A DNA stretch of 64,000 nucleotides from Oscillospiraceae bacterium (GCA_020025275.1 JAHHSI010000001.1:1-64000), one strand, 5' to 3'. Shown: positions 1 through 8,803, counted from the stretch's first letter. Notes: a model not told the origin generated them from the sequence alone. Translations and numbers: made by a program.

Positions 1-1044
1 TCCCTTGGGGGCGGCCGGAGCGCTGCTGCGCTCGCCGGCACCGTTGCTGCTGCGGCGGGAGCCGCGGCGGCGGCCGGAGCGGGATTTTTCACCGCTCTCC
101 TGTGCCGGCGAGGGGGCGGCGTCGGATACTCCGTAGAGGGAGAAGAAGTCGGGGATGTCCGGCTCGGATGTGCGCTCCTCCACATAGCGCTCAGGGCGCT
201 GCTCGGGGATCTCGATGCCGTCGCGGGAACCCTTGCCGTTGCGCAGCACGCACACCTCGCAGTTGTGGTAGCAGCGGGGGGCTTCAGGGTGATCGTCCAG
301 ACGGACGTTGACGTTTTCCTTGAGGACGTTGAGACCGCTGACGTTGCCGGGGCCGTCGGGGGTCATGACGAAGGAGTCGTTTTTCGGCATCCGCTTGATG
401 GCGTCCTCATAGGCGTCCTGCTCGTATTTGAGGCAGCACATCAGACGGCCGCAGGTGCCGGAGATCTTGGTGGGGTTCAGGCTCAGGTTCTGGGTCTTGG
501 CCATCTTGATGGATACGGGCATGAAGTCGTCCATAAACTGGCTGCAGCAGAAGGGGCGTCCGCAGATGCCCAGACCGCCCAGCATCTTGGCCTCGTCACG
601 TACGCCGATCTGGCGCAGCTCGATGCGGGAGCGGAACACGGAGGCCAGATCCTTGACCAGCTCACGGAAATCCACACGTCCGTCGGCGGTGAAGAAAAAG
701 AGGATCTTGCTGCTGTCAAAGCTGCACTCCACGCGTACCAGTTTCATCTCCAGACCGTGGTCGGCGATTTTCTTCTGGCAGATGGCAAAAGCATCTTCTT
801 CGCGCTTTTGGTTATACTGAGCAGTACGGCGGTCGTTGTCGGTGGCCACACGGACCAGTGGGCGCAGCGGCTGGATGACCTGCGTGTCTTCCACGGCGTG
901 GTTGCCGTAGACGCACGTGGCAAACTCCAGCCCTTGGCTGGTCTCCACGATCACATCGTCGCCGGTGCGTACCAGAGTGTTCTGCGGGTCAAAATAATAG
1001 GTTTTCGATCCGCTGCGAAAGCGGACAGAGATCACATCAATCAT
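1..1044 (-). CDS. ricT: PSP1-domain protein RicT/YaaT (3' end off the window)
   Basis: Reading the minus strand from the ATG at 1044, 348 codons are open and run off the left edge, so the C-terminus is missing. The centre carries the PSP1 hallmark: two cysteine clusters, CGRPFCC and CGRLMCC, followed by KYEQDAYE. In Bacillus, RicT (YaaT) works with RicA and RicF in an iron-sulfur complex that affects RNase Y-dependent mRNA maturation and development. That is family knowledge, not shown here. The visible end is a low-complexity Ser/Arg/Gly/Ala tail. The start codon overlaps the holB stop (ATGA), so the two genes are translationally coupled. The same holB-ricT order occurs in many Firmicutes, which supports the call. 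Confidence 0.9.
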   Translation of the reverse strand, partial: MIDVISVRFRSGSKTYYFDPQNTLVRTGDDVIVETSQGLEFATCVYGNHAVEDTQVIQPLRPLVRVATDNDRRTAQYNQKREEDAFAICQKKIADHGLEMKLVRVECSFDSSKILFFFTADGRVDFRELVKDLASVFRSRIELRQIGVRDEAKMLGGLGICGRPFCCSQFMDDFMPVSIKMAKTQNLSLNPTKISGTCGRLMCCLKYEQDAYEDAIKRMPKNDSFVMTPDGPGNVSGLNVLKENVNVRLDDHPEAPRCYHNCEVCVLRNGKGSRDGIEIPEQRPERYVEERTSEPDIPDFFSLYGVSDAAPSPAQESGEKSRSGRRRGSRRSSNGAGERSSAPAAPKG

Positions 1045-1886
1045 ACGGTTTTCTCCCATTCTGCGGCGATGGCGCCCAAGATGTGGCCCACGCCGACGTT
1101 ATAGTTGCATTCAGCGGTATAGTGTTCCAAAAAGTCGGTCAGACGCTGCAGCTGCCGGGACGAGAGGGACCGGGCCAGAAGGGCGGCCCCCTCCCCCAGT
1201 GTGTCCTGTACCGCAGGCTTTCCCCGCTGCACCAGCAGTGCTTCGGCGCTGCAGCGCCAAGTGTCCTGCAGGAGCTGGCGGAGTGATTCGCGCTTCATCT
1301 TCCGGTTTTCCATGGCCACCAGCGCCTCGATCACGGGCAGGAGACGGCCGGTGGCAAAGAGGCGGCATAAGGTGAGATCCGGCTCGGCCTCCTCCCCCTG
1401 CCGTGGCAGCTTCACCTCCACGCATCGTGAGCGGATGGTGGGCAGCAGGCGGTCGGCCAGCTCCGTGCAAAAGAGGAAGGCGGCATAGGGCGGCCCCTCC
1501 TCCACGATTTTCAGGAGGACATTTTGATCCCGCTCGTTGAGCTGGGTGCAGTCGGGGAAAATAATGACCTTCCGCTCACCGTCGTTAGGGCGGATGTAGA
1601 TTTCCCGGCGCAGGGCGCGGATGGCTTCCACCTGCAGCTCCTTGTGCTCGGTGTCCCGGATCCACAGGACGTCGGGGTGGATGTCCTCCCGGACCTTGCG
1701 GCACTGCTGGCACACGCCGCAGGGACGGCCTTCCGGGCTGGAGCACTCCATGGCGGCGGCCACAAAGTGGGCGGCGGCCGTTCGGTCGCCGGGGCCGGAG
1801 AGGATCAGAGCGTGGGGCAGGGCGCGGTGCTGTGCCAGCGATCGGATGCGCTGGGCCCATGTGCTGTTTTCCGCCGTGATCGGCAC
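1041..1886 (-). CDS. holB: DNA polymerase III, delta' subunit
   Basis: A 281-residue clamp-loader delta' subunit, which helps load the sliding clamp at the replication fork. Visible features are an AAA+ fold start (residues 1-45), a zinc-binding cysteine group (CGVCQQC, about residues 57-63), a DNA-pol-III region with LLKIVEEGP, and the SRC motif (TIRSRC). The Walker A position reads GPGDRTA without the usual GKS/T lysine, as expected for delta', which does not hydrolyse ATP. The start is a GTG at 1886 preceded by GGGGAG at good spacing; no in-frame ATG fits better. Its stop overlaps the ricT start by 4 bases. Length is at the short end for the family (about 300-330). Confidence 0.9.
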   Translation of the reverse strand: MPITAENSTWAQRIRSLAQHRALPHALILSGPGDRTAAAHFVAAAMECSSPEGRPCGVCQQCRKVREDIHPDVLWIRDTEHKELQVEAIRALRREIYIRPNDGERKVIIFPDCTQLNERDQNVLLKIVEEGPPYAAFLFCTELADRLLPTIRSRCVEVKLPRQGEEAEPDLTLCRLFATGRLLPVIEALVAMENRKMKRESLRQLLQDTWRCSAEALLVQRGKPAVQDTLGEGAALLARSLSSRQLQRLTDFLEHYTAECNYNVGVGHILGAIAAEWEKTV

Positions 1887-2086
1887 GCTGCCACTCCCCT
1901 TCTATTCTGGCTTTTTCCATCGGGTATATGACCCCAATTTACATTTCTATAGAAGTATATCACAAAATACGGAGAGCCTGCAAGGGCGATAAATCATTTT
2001 TTGTGCACATTGTCCACGGTATGTGAGAGATATTGGCTTTCAATGATGATCGATGTTAAATAATGTTGTTTTTTTGTAAAAAGACC

Positions 2087-2115
2087 TTGCTTTTATAGAA
2101 ATTTGTGCTTATAAT
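2087..2115 (+). promoter_or_regulatory. Candidate promoter of ppdK
   Basis: A perfect -10 TATAAT (2110-2115) sits 17 bp after a weak -35 TTGCTT (2087-2092), about 50 bases before the ppdK start. The surrounding 1887-2165 spacer is AT-rich and holds no gene. Confidence 0.5.
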
Positions 2116-2165
2116 AAACTGGCTTAAAAAAGTATACAATTTCAAATCATAACGGAGGGAAAAAC

Positions 2166-4796
2166 ATGAGCAAGAAGTATTGCTATCTCTTTACCGAGGG
2201 CAACGCAACCATGCGTGAGCTGCTGGGCGGTAAGGGTGCGAACCTGGCCGAGATGACCAATATTGGTCTGCCTGTTCCCCAGGGCTTCACCATTACCACC
2301 GAGGCCTGCACACAGTACTATGAGGACGGCCGTCAGATCAACGATGACATCATGGCTGAAATCATGGAGAACATCGAGAAGATGGAGAACATCACCGGCA
2401 AGAAGTTCGGTGATAAGGAGAATCCCCTGCTGGTGTCCGTTCGTTCCGGCGCCCGCGCCTCCATGCCTGGCATGATGGATACCATCCTGAATCTGGGTCT
2501 GAACGAGGAAGTGGTAGAGGTCATCTCCAAGAAGTCCGGCAATCCCCGCTGGGCGTGGGACTGCTATCGCCGCTTTATCCAGATGTATTCCGACGTTGTG
2601 ATGGAAGTGGGCAAGAAGTACTTCGAGCAGCTTATTGACGAGATGAAGAAGGACCGCGGTGTCAGCCAGGATGTGGAACTGACGGCCGAGGATCTGAAGG
2701 AACTGGCCACGCAGTTCAAGGCCGAGTACAAGTCCAAGATCGGCGAGGAGTTCCCCACCGATCCCAAAGAGCAGCTGATCGGTGCGGTGAAGGCCGTGTT
2801 CCGCAGCTGGGATAACCCCCGCGCCAACGTGTACCGCCGCGACAACGACATCCCCTATTCCTGGGGTACGGCCGTCAACGTTCAGTCCATGGCCTTTGGC
2901 AACATGGGTGACGATTGCGGTACCGGCGTTGCCTTTACCCGTAACCCCGCCACCGGCGAGAAGAAGCTGATGGGTGAGTTCCTGACCAATGCACAGGGTG
3001 AGGACGTGGTGGCCGGTGTTCGTACGCCGATGCCCATTGCCCAGATGGCCGAGAAGTTCCCCGAGGCATTCGAGCAGTTCCAGAAGGTCTGCCAGCTGCT
3101 GGAGGATCACTACCGTGATATGCAGGACATGGAGTTCACCGTGGAGAACGGCAAGCTCTATATGCTGCAGACCCGCAACGGCAAGCGTACCGCTGCCGCC
3201 GCTCTGAAGATCGCCTGCGATCTGGTGGATGAGGGCATGATCAGCGAGCAGCAGGCCGTGGCCATGATCGATCCCCGCAATCTGGATACCCTGCTGCATC
3301 CCCAGTTCGACGCTGCCGCACTGAAGGCGACCGAGCCTGTGGGCAAGGCACTGCCCGCCTCCCCCGGCGCTGCCTGCGGCAAGATCGTCTTTACCGCCGA
3401 GGACGCTAAGGAGTGGGCCGAGCGTGGTGAGAAGGTGGTTCTGGTCCGTCTGGAGACCTCTCCCGAGGACATCGAGGGCATGAAGGCCGCACAGGGTATC
3501 CTGACCGTTCGCGGCGGCATGACCTCCCACGCTGCCGTTGTGGCCCGTGGCATGGGTACCTGCTGCGTTTCCGGCTGCTCCGCCATCGCTATGGACGAGG
3601 ATAACAAGCAGTTTACGCTGGCCGGCAAGACCTATCACGAGGGTGACTGGCTGAGCCTGGACGGCTCTACCGGCAACATCTACGACGGCGCTATCGCCAC
3701 CGTGGACGCTTCCGTGACCGGCGACTTCGGCCGCATCATGGCTTGGGCCGACAAGTATCGCCGGCTGCAGGTGCGTACCAATGCCGACACCCCCGCTGAT
3801 GCCAAGCGTGCCCGTGAGCTGGGTGCCCAGGGCATCGGTCTGTGCCGTACCGAGCATATGTTCTTCGAGAGTGATCGCATTGCCGCCATCCGCGAGATGA
3901 TCTGCTCGGATACCGTGGAGGAGCGCGAGGCTGCTCTGGCCAAGCTCCTGCCCATGCAGCAGGGTGACTTCGAGGGCATCTACGAGGCCATGGAAGGCTG
4001 CCCCGTTACCATCCGTTTCCTGGATCCCCCTCTGCACGAGTTCGTTCCCACGGAGGAGGCCGACATCGAGGCTCTGGCCAAGGCACAGGGCAAGACCGTG
4101 GCGGAGATCAAGAACATCATCGCTTCCCTGCATGAGTTCAACCCCATGATGGGTCACCGTGGCTGCCGTCTGGCCGTCACCTATCCCGAGATCGCTGCCA
4201 TGCAGACCCGCGCCGTGATCCGCGCTGCCATCAACGTCCAGAAGGCACATCCCGATTGGACGCTGGTGCCCGAGATCATGATCCCCCTGGTGGGCGAGGT
4301 CAAGGAGCTGAAGTACGTCAAGAGCATCGTGGTGGCTACTGCCGATGAGGAGCTGGCCGCCGCCGGTATGGAGATGAAGTATCTGGTGGGTACCATGATC
4401 GAGATCCCCCGTGCCGCTCTGACGGCCGATGAGATCGCCAAGGAGGCAGAGTTCTTCTCCTTCGGTACCAACGACCTGACCCAGATGACCTTCGGCTTCT
4501 CCCGTGATGACGCCGGTAAGTTCCTGGATGCGTACTATGACAAGAAGATCTACGAGAACGATCCCTTTGCCCGTCTGGATCAGACCGGCGTGGGCCGTCT
4601 GGTAGAGATGGCTGCCAAGATGGGCCGTGAGACCCGTCCCGAGCTGCACCTGGGCATCTGCGGTGAGCACGGCGGTGACCCCACGTCCGTGGAGTTCTGC
4701 CACAAGGTCGGTCTGGACTACGTGTCCTGCTCCCCCTTCCGCGTGCCGATCGCCCGTCTGGCTGCAGCACAGGCTGCTATCAAGGAGAGCAAGTAA
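2166..4796 (+). CDS. ppdK: Pyruvate, phosphate dikinase
   Basis: An 876-residue cytosolic enzyme interconverting pyruvate + ATP + Pi and phosphoenolpyruvate + AMP + PPi. In anaerobes it often acts in PPi-dependent glycolysis. Domain order is complete: N-terminal ATP-grasp (KGANLAEM near residue 20), central swivelling phosphohistidine domain with the catalytic His in GGMTSHAAVVARGMG (about residue 450), and C-terminal TIM barrel with FGTNDLTQMTFGFSRDD and GICGEHGGDP, which contains the catalytic Cys. Length is normal for bacterial PPDK (about 870-890). The ATG has a GGAGGG site 7-8 bases upstream. It stands alone between its own promoter and terminator. Codon use is strongly biased towards C/G-ending codons, as in highly expressed genes. 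Confidence 0.97.
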   Translation: MSKKYCYLFTEGNATMRELLGGKGANLAEMTNIGLPVPQGFTITTEACTQYYEDGRQINDDIMAEIMENIEKMENITGKKFGDKENPLLVSVRSGARASMPGMMDTILNLGLNEEVVEVISKKSGNPRWAWDCYRRFIQMYSDVVMEVGKKYFEQLIDEMKKDRGVSQDVELTAEDLKELATQFKAEYKSKIGEEFPTDPKEQLIGAVKAVFRSWDNPRANVYRRDNDIPYSWGTAVNVQSMAFGNMGDDCGTGVAFTRNPATGEKKLMGEFLTNAQGEDVVAGVRTPMPIAQMAEKFPEAFEQFQKVCQLLEDHYRDMQDMEFTVENGKLYMLQTRNGKRTAAAALKIACDLVDEGMISEQQAVAMIDPRNLDTLLHPQFDAAALKATEPVGKALPASPGAACGKIVFTAEDAKEWAERGEKVVLVRLETSPEDIEGMKAAQGILTVRGGMTSHAAVVARGMGTCCVSGCSAIAMDEDNKQFTLAGKTYHEGDWLSLDGSTGNIYDGAIATVDASVTGDFGRIMAWADKYRRLQVRTNADTPADAKRARELGAQGIGLCRTEHMFFESDRIAAIREMICSDTVEEREAALAKLLPMQQGDFEGIYEAMEGCPVTIRFLDPPLHEFVPTEEADIEALAKAQGKTVAEIKNIIASLHEFNPMMGHRGCRLAVTYPEIAAMQTRAVIRAAINVQKAHPDWTLVPEIMIPLVGEVKELKYVKSIVVATADEELAAAGMEMKYLVGTMIEIPRAALTADEIAKEAEFFSFGTNDLTQMTFGFSRDDAGKFLDAYYDKKIYENDPFARLDQTGVGRLVEMAAKMGRETRPELHLGICGEHGGDPTSVEFCHKVGLDYVSCSPFRVPIARLAAAQAAIKESK

Positions 4797-4833
4797 GATC
4801 TCCGGCGGCTGGATCGCATAAAAGAATCGAGAA

Positions 4834-4865
4834 CGCCCCGGCTGCTGCGGCAGCCGGGGCGTTTT
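4834..4865 (+). terminator. Rho-independent terminator after ppdK
   Basis: An 11-bp GC stem (arms 4834-4844 and 4851-4861, CGCCCCGGCTG and its complement) is followed by TTTT. Confidence 0.85.
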
Positions 4866-4899
4866 GCCTGCAAAATGGTGTGGGTGCACAAGATACCGA

Positions 4900-4928
4900 T
4901 TGACGGTATTTTCCGGTGATGATAGAAT
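4900..4928 (+). promoter_or_regulatory. Promoter with overlapping inverted repeat, before the zinc-ribbon gene
   Basis: TTGACG (4900-4905), 17-bp spacer, TAGAAT (4923-4928). A perfect dyad ATACCG-ATTGA-CGGTAT (4893-4909) overlaps the -35 box and could be an operator. Its regulator is unknown. Confidence 0.6.
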
Positions 4929-5026
4929 AGAGCCGCAAGACGCCGTGACCGGCCAGAATATCGGCACGGCGGACCACGATGTACACAACAGAGTGCACCG
5001 GAAATTGAAGGAAAAGAGGAAACGGT

Positions 5027-5293
5027 ATGCCGTCAACATTTGTATATGTGTTCACACCAAAAGAATTTTTCTACTTCCTGTTTCGCAAGAAGACCTGCCC
5101 CAAGTGCGGAGGTCCCCTGCGGAAGGAGAAATATTTTCGGGTGGTTTCCGGGAAAGAGTGCGGCGTAAAGATGCGCAACCTCCATGTCAGCAAAAAATGG
5201 GTCAAGAAATATGAGTATCGCTACATCTGTCAGGAGTGTGCCGCCCTTTTCTCTCTGCAGGAGTTGGCCGGAGAGACACCTGCGCAGCCGTGA
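5027..5293 (+). CDS. Small zinc-ribbon protein of unknown function
   Basis: An 88-residue protein with two cysteine knuckles: CPKCGG (about residues 24-29) and CQEC (about 68-71). Between them is a basic, beta-rich stretch. The spacing suits a single structural zinc site. No signal peptide or membrane segment is seen. I do not recognise a family. The start has a GAGGAAA site about 8 bases upstream, and a good promoter lies about 100 bases before it. It is monocistronic, bounded by a terminator shared with the convergent eutH. The pattern of two CxxC plus basic surface fits a nucleic-acid or protein-binding accessory protein, but that is inference. Confidence 0.65.
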   Translation: MPSTFVYVFTPKEFFYFLFRKKTCPKCGGPLRKEKYFRVVSGKECGVKMRNLHVSKKWVKKYEYRYICQECAALFSLQELAGETPAQP

Positions 5294-5336
5294 GAATCGG
5301 GCCGCTTTGCCGTGTGTCCGTGTGTAAAAAAAGAGG

Positions 5337-5390
5337 AGATCCCCCTTTGTGGAAACCTTAGAAAGGTTTCTGTAAAGGGGGATCTTTTTA
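5337..5390. terminator. Bidirectional terminator between zinc-ribbon gene and eutH
   Basis: A long hairpin: AGATCCCCCTTT pairs with AAAGGGGGATCT, with GGAAACC/GGTTTC in the inner part. An A-run lies to the left and a T-run to the right, so it can serve both converging genes. Confidence 0.85.
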
Positions 5391-5398
5391 TGTCGGCT

Positions 5399-6586
5399 TC
5401 AAGCCTCGTCGGCCATCATCCGGGGCAGGATCAGCTTGTTGGCGATTACGACGGCCGCCACGGCGGCGGTCAGCTTGCCCGCCATGACCGGCAGGATCAG
5501 TGAGGGCTGATAGTTGGCGGTAAAGGCCAGATGGTCGCCCAGCAAAAAGGCGCCGCAAACGGAGAAGGCCAGCGTGCGCACCTTGTCCTTGGGCTCCATG
5601 TCCTGAACCAGAGTGAACAGGGCCAGTACATTGGCCGAGCAGGCCAGAATACCGGTGGTGGCCGCCTCAGAGAGGCCGACACTCCGGCCGATGCGCTGCA
5701 GCGGCCGGGCCAGATAAGTGCGGATGAGATACACCATGGGAAACGCACCGCACAGCATCATACCGATGGTGCCGGATACCTCCAGCGCCCGATTGACATC
5801 GGCGGCATCGGCAATGATGGGGTCAAAGCCCCAGTGGCCGAACCACGTGGAAAAGGCACCGGTGAAGTATTCCACCACGCTCAGAACAACGATGATCCGC
5901 AGAGCGGAGTCCAGGACCTTGCCGAAAATGTTGAAGCCCCTGATCATCTGCTGCGGGATCAGGAAGAGCCCCAGTGCCAACAGTGCACAGATGAGGATCA
6001 GCGGGACGAGGTTGCGTGCAATCTCCCCAAAGCCCAGCGCCAGCGGATAGAGGGCGGCGGCATGGGTGGAGACGGTCTCCCGGATCACGGGGTGGGAAAA
6101 GGCGATGATCACGGAGCTGAGAAGCACGCCCAGAGGGATGCACACAAAGCCGGACATGACGCCCAGTGCCAGATATTTCCGATCCTCGTTTTTCAGGATT
6201 TTCAAAGCGATGGGGATGCAGAAAACGATGGTCGGACCGGCCATATAGCCGGTCATCATGGCCATGATCCAACTCTCCCGGGTCTGAGCCAGTGCGTCGG
6301 CCAGATGGTAGCCGCCCATGTCCACGGCGATGAAGGTGGTGGCGGCCATGGCCGGATCGGCGCCCAGAGCACGGAAGGCCGGGCCAAAGACATGGGAGAC
6401 CAGCATGGTCAGATAGGGTGCTGCCGCCATGATGCCGGCGACGGACAGGAAGATGGAGCCGATGGACTGAAAGCCCTGTAAGAATTGCCGGCCCAGTTCA
6501 CTTTCTTCCCGGAAGATGGAGGCCAGTGCGCCGACCAGGGCGCAGATCATAATGAGATCGATGACGAGATTTCCAAAAAATTCCAT
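5399..6586 (-). CDS. eutH: EutH-family ethanolamine permease
   Basis: A 395-residue integral membrane protein with about 10-11 hydrophobic segments. It matches the EutH family by the conserved stretch MAATTFIAVDMGGYHLA (about residues 82-98), the segment around ACSANVLALF, and the C-terminal GDHLAFTANYQP. EutH imports ethanolamine, which EutBC would split to acetaldehyde and ammonia. No eutBC, microcompartment shell or eutVW gene is visible here, so it is an orphan in this window. It follows the EamA gene on the same strand across a 45-base gap containing a hairpin. Start ATG at 6586 with a GAGGAT site. Ethanolamine specificity is inferred from family only. Confidence 0.85.
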   Translation of the reverse strand: MEFFGNLVIDLIMICALVGALASIFREESELGRQFLQGFQSIGSIFLSVAGIMAAAPYLTMLVSHVFGPAFRALGADPAMAATTFIAVDMGGYHLADALAQTRESWIMAMMTGYMAGPTIVFCIPIALKILKNEDRKYLALGVMSGFVCIPLGVLLSSVIIAFSHPVIRETVSTHAAALYPLALGFGEIARNLVPLILICALLALGLFLIPQQMIRGFNIFGKVLDSALRIIVVLSVVEYFTGAFSTWFGHWGFDPIIADAADVNRALEVSGTIGMMLCGAFPMVYLIRTYLARPLQRIGRSVGLSEAATTGILACSANVLALFTLVQDMEPKDKVRTLAFSVCGAFLLGDHLAFTANYQPSLILPVMAGKLTAAVAAVVIANKLILPRMMADEA

Positions 6587-6600
6587 AGTATCCTCGATAG

Positions 6601-6626
6601 GGCCCGTCGGCTTTTGCCGACGGGCC
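6601..6626 (-). other. Intercistronic hairpin before eutH
   Basis: Perfect 11-bp stem (GGCCCGTCGGC with its complement) and a four-base loop lie between the EamA stop and the eutH ribosome site. There is no T-run on the minus strand, so it looks more like a processing/stability or translation-modulating hairpin than a terminator. Confidence 0.55.
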
Positions 6627-6631
6627 GATGG

Positions 6632-7537
6632 TTATTTGTTGTTGGTGCGTGATGTCCACCATTGTTCAATGGGGGCGGCGAGAAAATAGAGGGTGAGGCC
6701 GCACAGGATGATTACCATGCCCACGCCTTGCTGAAGGCCGATGGTTTCCTGCAAGATGAAATAGGCCAGCAGGCAGGTGCCCACCGGTTCGCCCAGAATA
6801 CTCATAGAGATGGTGGTGGCCGGCAGCCATTTGAGCAGGAGGTTAAAAAGGAACTGCCCCAGTACGGTGGCGATCAGGGCCAGACCGAAGAAGTATTTCC
6901 ATGTGGCGGCGGAATAGGCGAACAGGGGGTCCTGCTTCCATAGGGCATACAGGAGCAAAAACACGACGCTGCCGGAATAGCCCAGTACGGAATAGACGGA
7001 AGCGGACATGACCTTGCGCATGAATTGACCGATGAAGAAGTAGAGACTGATGAATGCGGCGGCCAGTAGTGCCATAATGTCCCCCACCAGTGCCTGAGCG
7101 CCGGCTTGGAAATCGCCGTAGCCGATGACACAGGAGCCGAAAATGGCCACAAAGCAGCCGAAGAGAGCCAGCTTGCTCTGGCGCTCTTTTAAAAAGAGAA
7201 AGCCCAGCAGGATGGCAAACAGGGGCTGCAGCGTTACGATCACTGTGGAACTGGCCACTGAGGTGTAGTGCAGGGACTCAAACCACAGAATGTAATGAAT
7301 CGCCAGTAAGAGACCGGAGGCGAGACAAAGCAGCCGCTGTTTTCGAGAGATCGTCATAAATTCGCTGCGCCGCTGCCGGCTCAGCACAGCCACAGGCAGG
7401 AGGATCAGCAGTGTAAAAAACAGCCGATACAAGGCGGTGACTGAGGAGGGCGCCGCCGCCAGCTTGACGAAGATCGCGGAGGTCGACAGAGCAAAAACCG
7501 CAAAGAGCAGGGTGACATAAGAAATAAAATGTTTCAT
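6632..7537 (-). CDS. DMT-superfamily transporter (two EamA domains)
   Basis: A 301-residue membrane protein with ten hydrophobic segments arranged as two five-helix EamA repeats (about residues 5-140 and 150-290). Family hallmarks are an N-terminal small-residue/Thr-rich helix and the repeat-2 segment ending in GEPVGTCLLAYFILQE (normally G-E-P-V in this position). EamA proteins mostly export metabolites or amino acids; the substrate cannot be read from sequence. It lies downstream of the GntR gene on the same strand but is separated from it by a strong terminator, and upstream of eutH. Start ATG at 7537 with a GGAAAGAGA-type site. Confidence 0.85.
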   Translation of the reverse strand: MKHFISYVTLLFAVFALSTSAIFVKLAAAPSSVTALYRLFFTLLILLPVAVLSRQRRSEFMTISRKQRLLCLASGLLLAIHYILWFESLHYTSVASSTVIVTLQPLFAILLGFLFLKERQSKLALFGCFVAIFGSCVIGYGDFQAGAQALVGDIMALLAAAFISLYFFIGQFMRKVMSASVYSVLGYSGSVVFLLLYALWKQDPLFAYSAATWKYFFGLALIATVLGQFLFNLLLKWLPATTISMSILGEPVGTCLLAYFILQETIGLQQGVGMVIILCGLTLYFLAAPIEQWWTSRTNNK

Positions 7538-7582
7538 GCGTGGTAATGTTCTCTTCCTTTCTGTGGGGGGTGATCTGGGCAG

Positions 7583-7660
7583 AAAAAATGACTCATCAGA
7601 CTCCCTCCCTCCCCGGCAGGGGCGCCGGAGGAGACCGGCGGAAGGGAATCATATGAGTCA
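7583..7660 (-). terminator. Long-stem terminator after the GntR gene
   Basis: Outer arms TGACTCAT (7589-7596) and ATGAGTCA (7653-7660) close an extended imperfect stem (CTCCCT / GAAGGGA, CCGGC / GCCGG). On the minus strand it is followed by a six-T run (7588-7583). Confidence 0.8.
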
Positions 7661-7678
7661 CGGCAGCTGCGGAAAAGG

Positions 7679-8404
7679 TTAAAAGAGCGTGTGGTTTTGC
7701 GTGAAATTAAATCGCAGCGTGTCTGTTTTATAGTAGCATTTGAAATATTCCAGAGGCAGCAGCTCGTCCTCCATCAGACCCATGGTCACCGACTCGAAGA
7801 GGATGAGGGGAACGTTGGGCTTCAGCTTCAGATTTTCGGCAATGTCCGGTGGCGGCAGAATGGCCTCCAGAGTGTTGTCGGTCCGCCGGGGATGGGCGTG
7901 GTAGGTGGTCTTCAGAATCTCCAGCAGCGGCGCGGCGCAGAAATCCAGACGATCCACCCCCGGAAAGCGGGAAAGCGGCAGGAAGGAGATGGTCTGATTT
8001 AGAGGGATGCGGTTGGCATAGTACAGTATGTGCAGCATCAGTACCGGTTCATCGATGCCGATTTTCAGATTGTCAGCAATGATGTAATTGGCGGGAATGA
8101 CCCGTTGACACAGAATACGGCGGGAAGCGTGCAGCCCCATTTCTTCATAGCTCTGGGAGCAGCGAACCAGTGACTGCAGCGGGCGGCTCTGGTGACGGTC
8201 TTTGATGTAGGTGCCGCTGCCGTGGAGCTGAACCAGATAGCCCTGACGGCACAGTTCGGCGACGGCACGCCGGGCGGTGCTGCGGCTGATATTGAATTTG
8301 GCGGCGATTTCCCGCTCACTCAAAAATCGTCCGCCTGCGGGCGCATGCTTTTCCGAAACGATCAGTTGAATCAGTTCGGCACATAAATCCTGATATTTCA
8401 TCAA
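7679..8404 (-). CDS. GntR-family transcriptional regulator, HutC/UTRA type
   Basis: A 241-residue repressor-type protein. Residues 1-70 form the GntR winged helix (FLSEREIAAKFNISRSTARRAV, with the HGSGTYI wing). Residues about 85-235 form a UTRA ligand-binding domain (GIDEPVLMLHILYYANRIPL). Such proteins bind a small metabolite and release DNA when the pathway substrate is present. It is divergent from the aconitase X operon. A 14-bp sequence at its own transcription start recurs in front of that operon, which makes it the obvious local regulator (inference). Two adjacent ATGs (8404, 8401) follow a GGAAAGGA site; the upstream one is used here. Confidence 0.9.
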   Translation of the reverse strand: MMKYQDLCAELIQLIVSEKHAPAGGRFLSEREIAAKFNISRSTARRAVAELCRQGYLVQLHGSGTYIKDRHQSRPLQSLVRCSQSYEEMGLHASRRILCQRVIPANYIIADNLKIGIDEPVLMLHILYYANRIPLNQTISFLPLSRFPGVDRLDFCAAPLLEILKTTYHAHPRRTDNTLEAILPPPDIAENLKLKPNVPLILFESVTMGLMEDELLPLEYFKCYYKTDTLRFNFTQNHTLF

Positions 8405-8486
8405 TGATATCTTACATCCTTTCCAGTTTCAAAAGTATGTAGGGGCATCTCATACAAAAGAAATACAGCCGGGGGAATGGAACCGA

Positions 8487-8503
8487 TGCAAAATGTGGTT
8501 GCA
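8487..8503. promoter_or_regulatory. Candidate GntR operator, copy 1 (at gntR start site)
   Basis: TGCAAAATGTGGTTGCA has dyad ends (TGCAA/TTGCA). Its first 14 bases recur exactly at 8804-8817. It covers the expected transcription start of the GntR gene, so binding would block its own transcription. Confidence 0.55.
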
Positions 8504-8507
8504 AATT

Positions 8508-8536
8508 ATTATATAATCCGTTGAAGCAGAAATCAA
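8508..8536 (-). promoter_or_regulatory. Promoter of the GntR gene
   Basis: On the minus strand: -35 TTGATT (8536-8531), 17-bp spacer, -10 TATAAT (8513-8508). Operator copy 1 begins about 5 bases downstream of the -10 box. Confidence 0.65.
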
Positions 8537-8738
8537 GAAGTATATGAAAAAATATAAAAATGGTTCTCTTTTTAGGGAACCACTGTGGAATCGGATATAA
8601 TTTATTGCAAAAATTTTTCGTGGCGCTGGATTTATTTGGTTGCTGATAAGACGTACCACTTTCAAAAAGTGGAGCGAGAAATGAAAACCACTTCTCTTTG
8701 TGATAAATTTGACACTCTTTGTTTGGGTATAAGTGCCA

Positions 8739-8768
8739 TTGCGGAGCAGGTAAAAAAATTCGTATAAT
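8739..8768 (+). promoter_or_regulatory. Candidate promoter of the aconitase X operon
   Basis: A perfect -10 TATAAT (8763-8768) follows a poor -35 TTGCGG (8739-8744) with an 18-bp gap. Operator copy 2 lies about 36 bases past the -10. A leader of about 230 bases precedes the first gene. Confidence 0.45.
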
Positions 8769-8803
8769 GAAAAACCAACCGGGAAAGACAGCACAAACGC
8801 CCC

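Noticed and set aside
2142..5039. Long minus-strand open frame (965 codons) opposite ppdK
   Set aside because: Shadow of a highly expressed, C/G-ending-codon gene; His/Leu/Gly-rich with no family character and no ribosome site. The same applies to long antisense frames opposite the BCCT gene, adhE, parE/parC, mutS, mutL and lepA.
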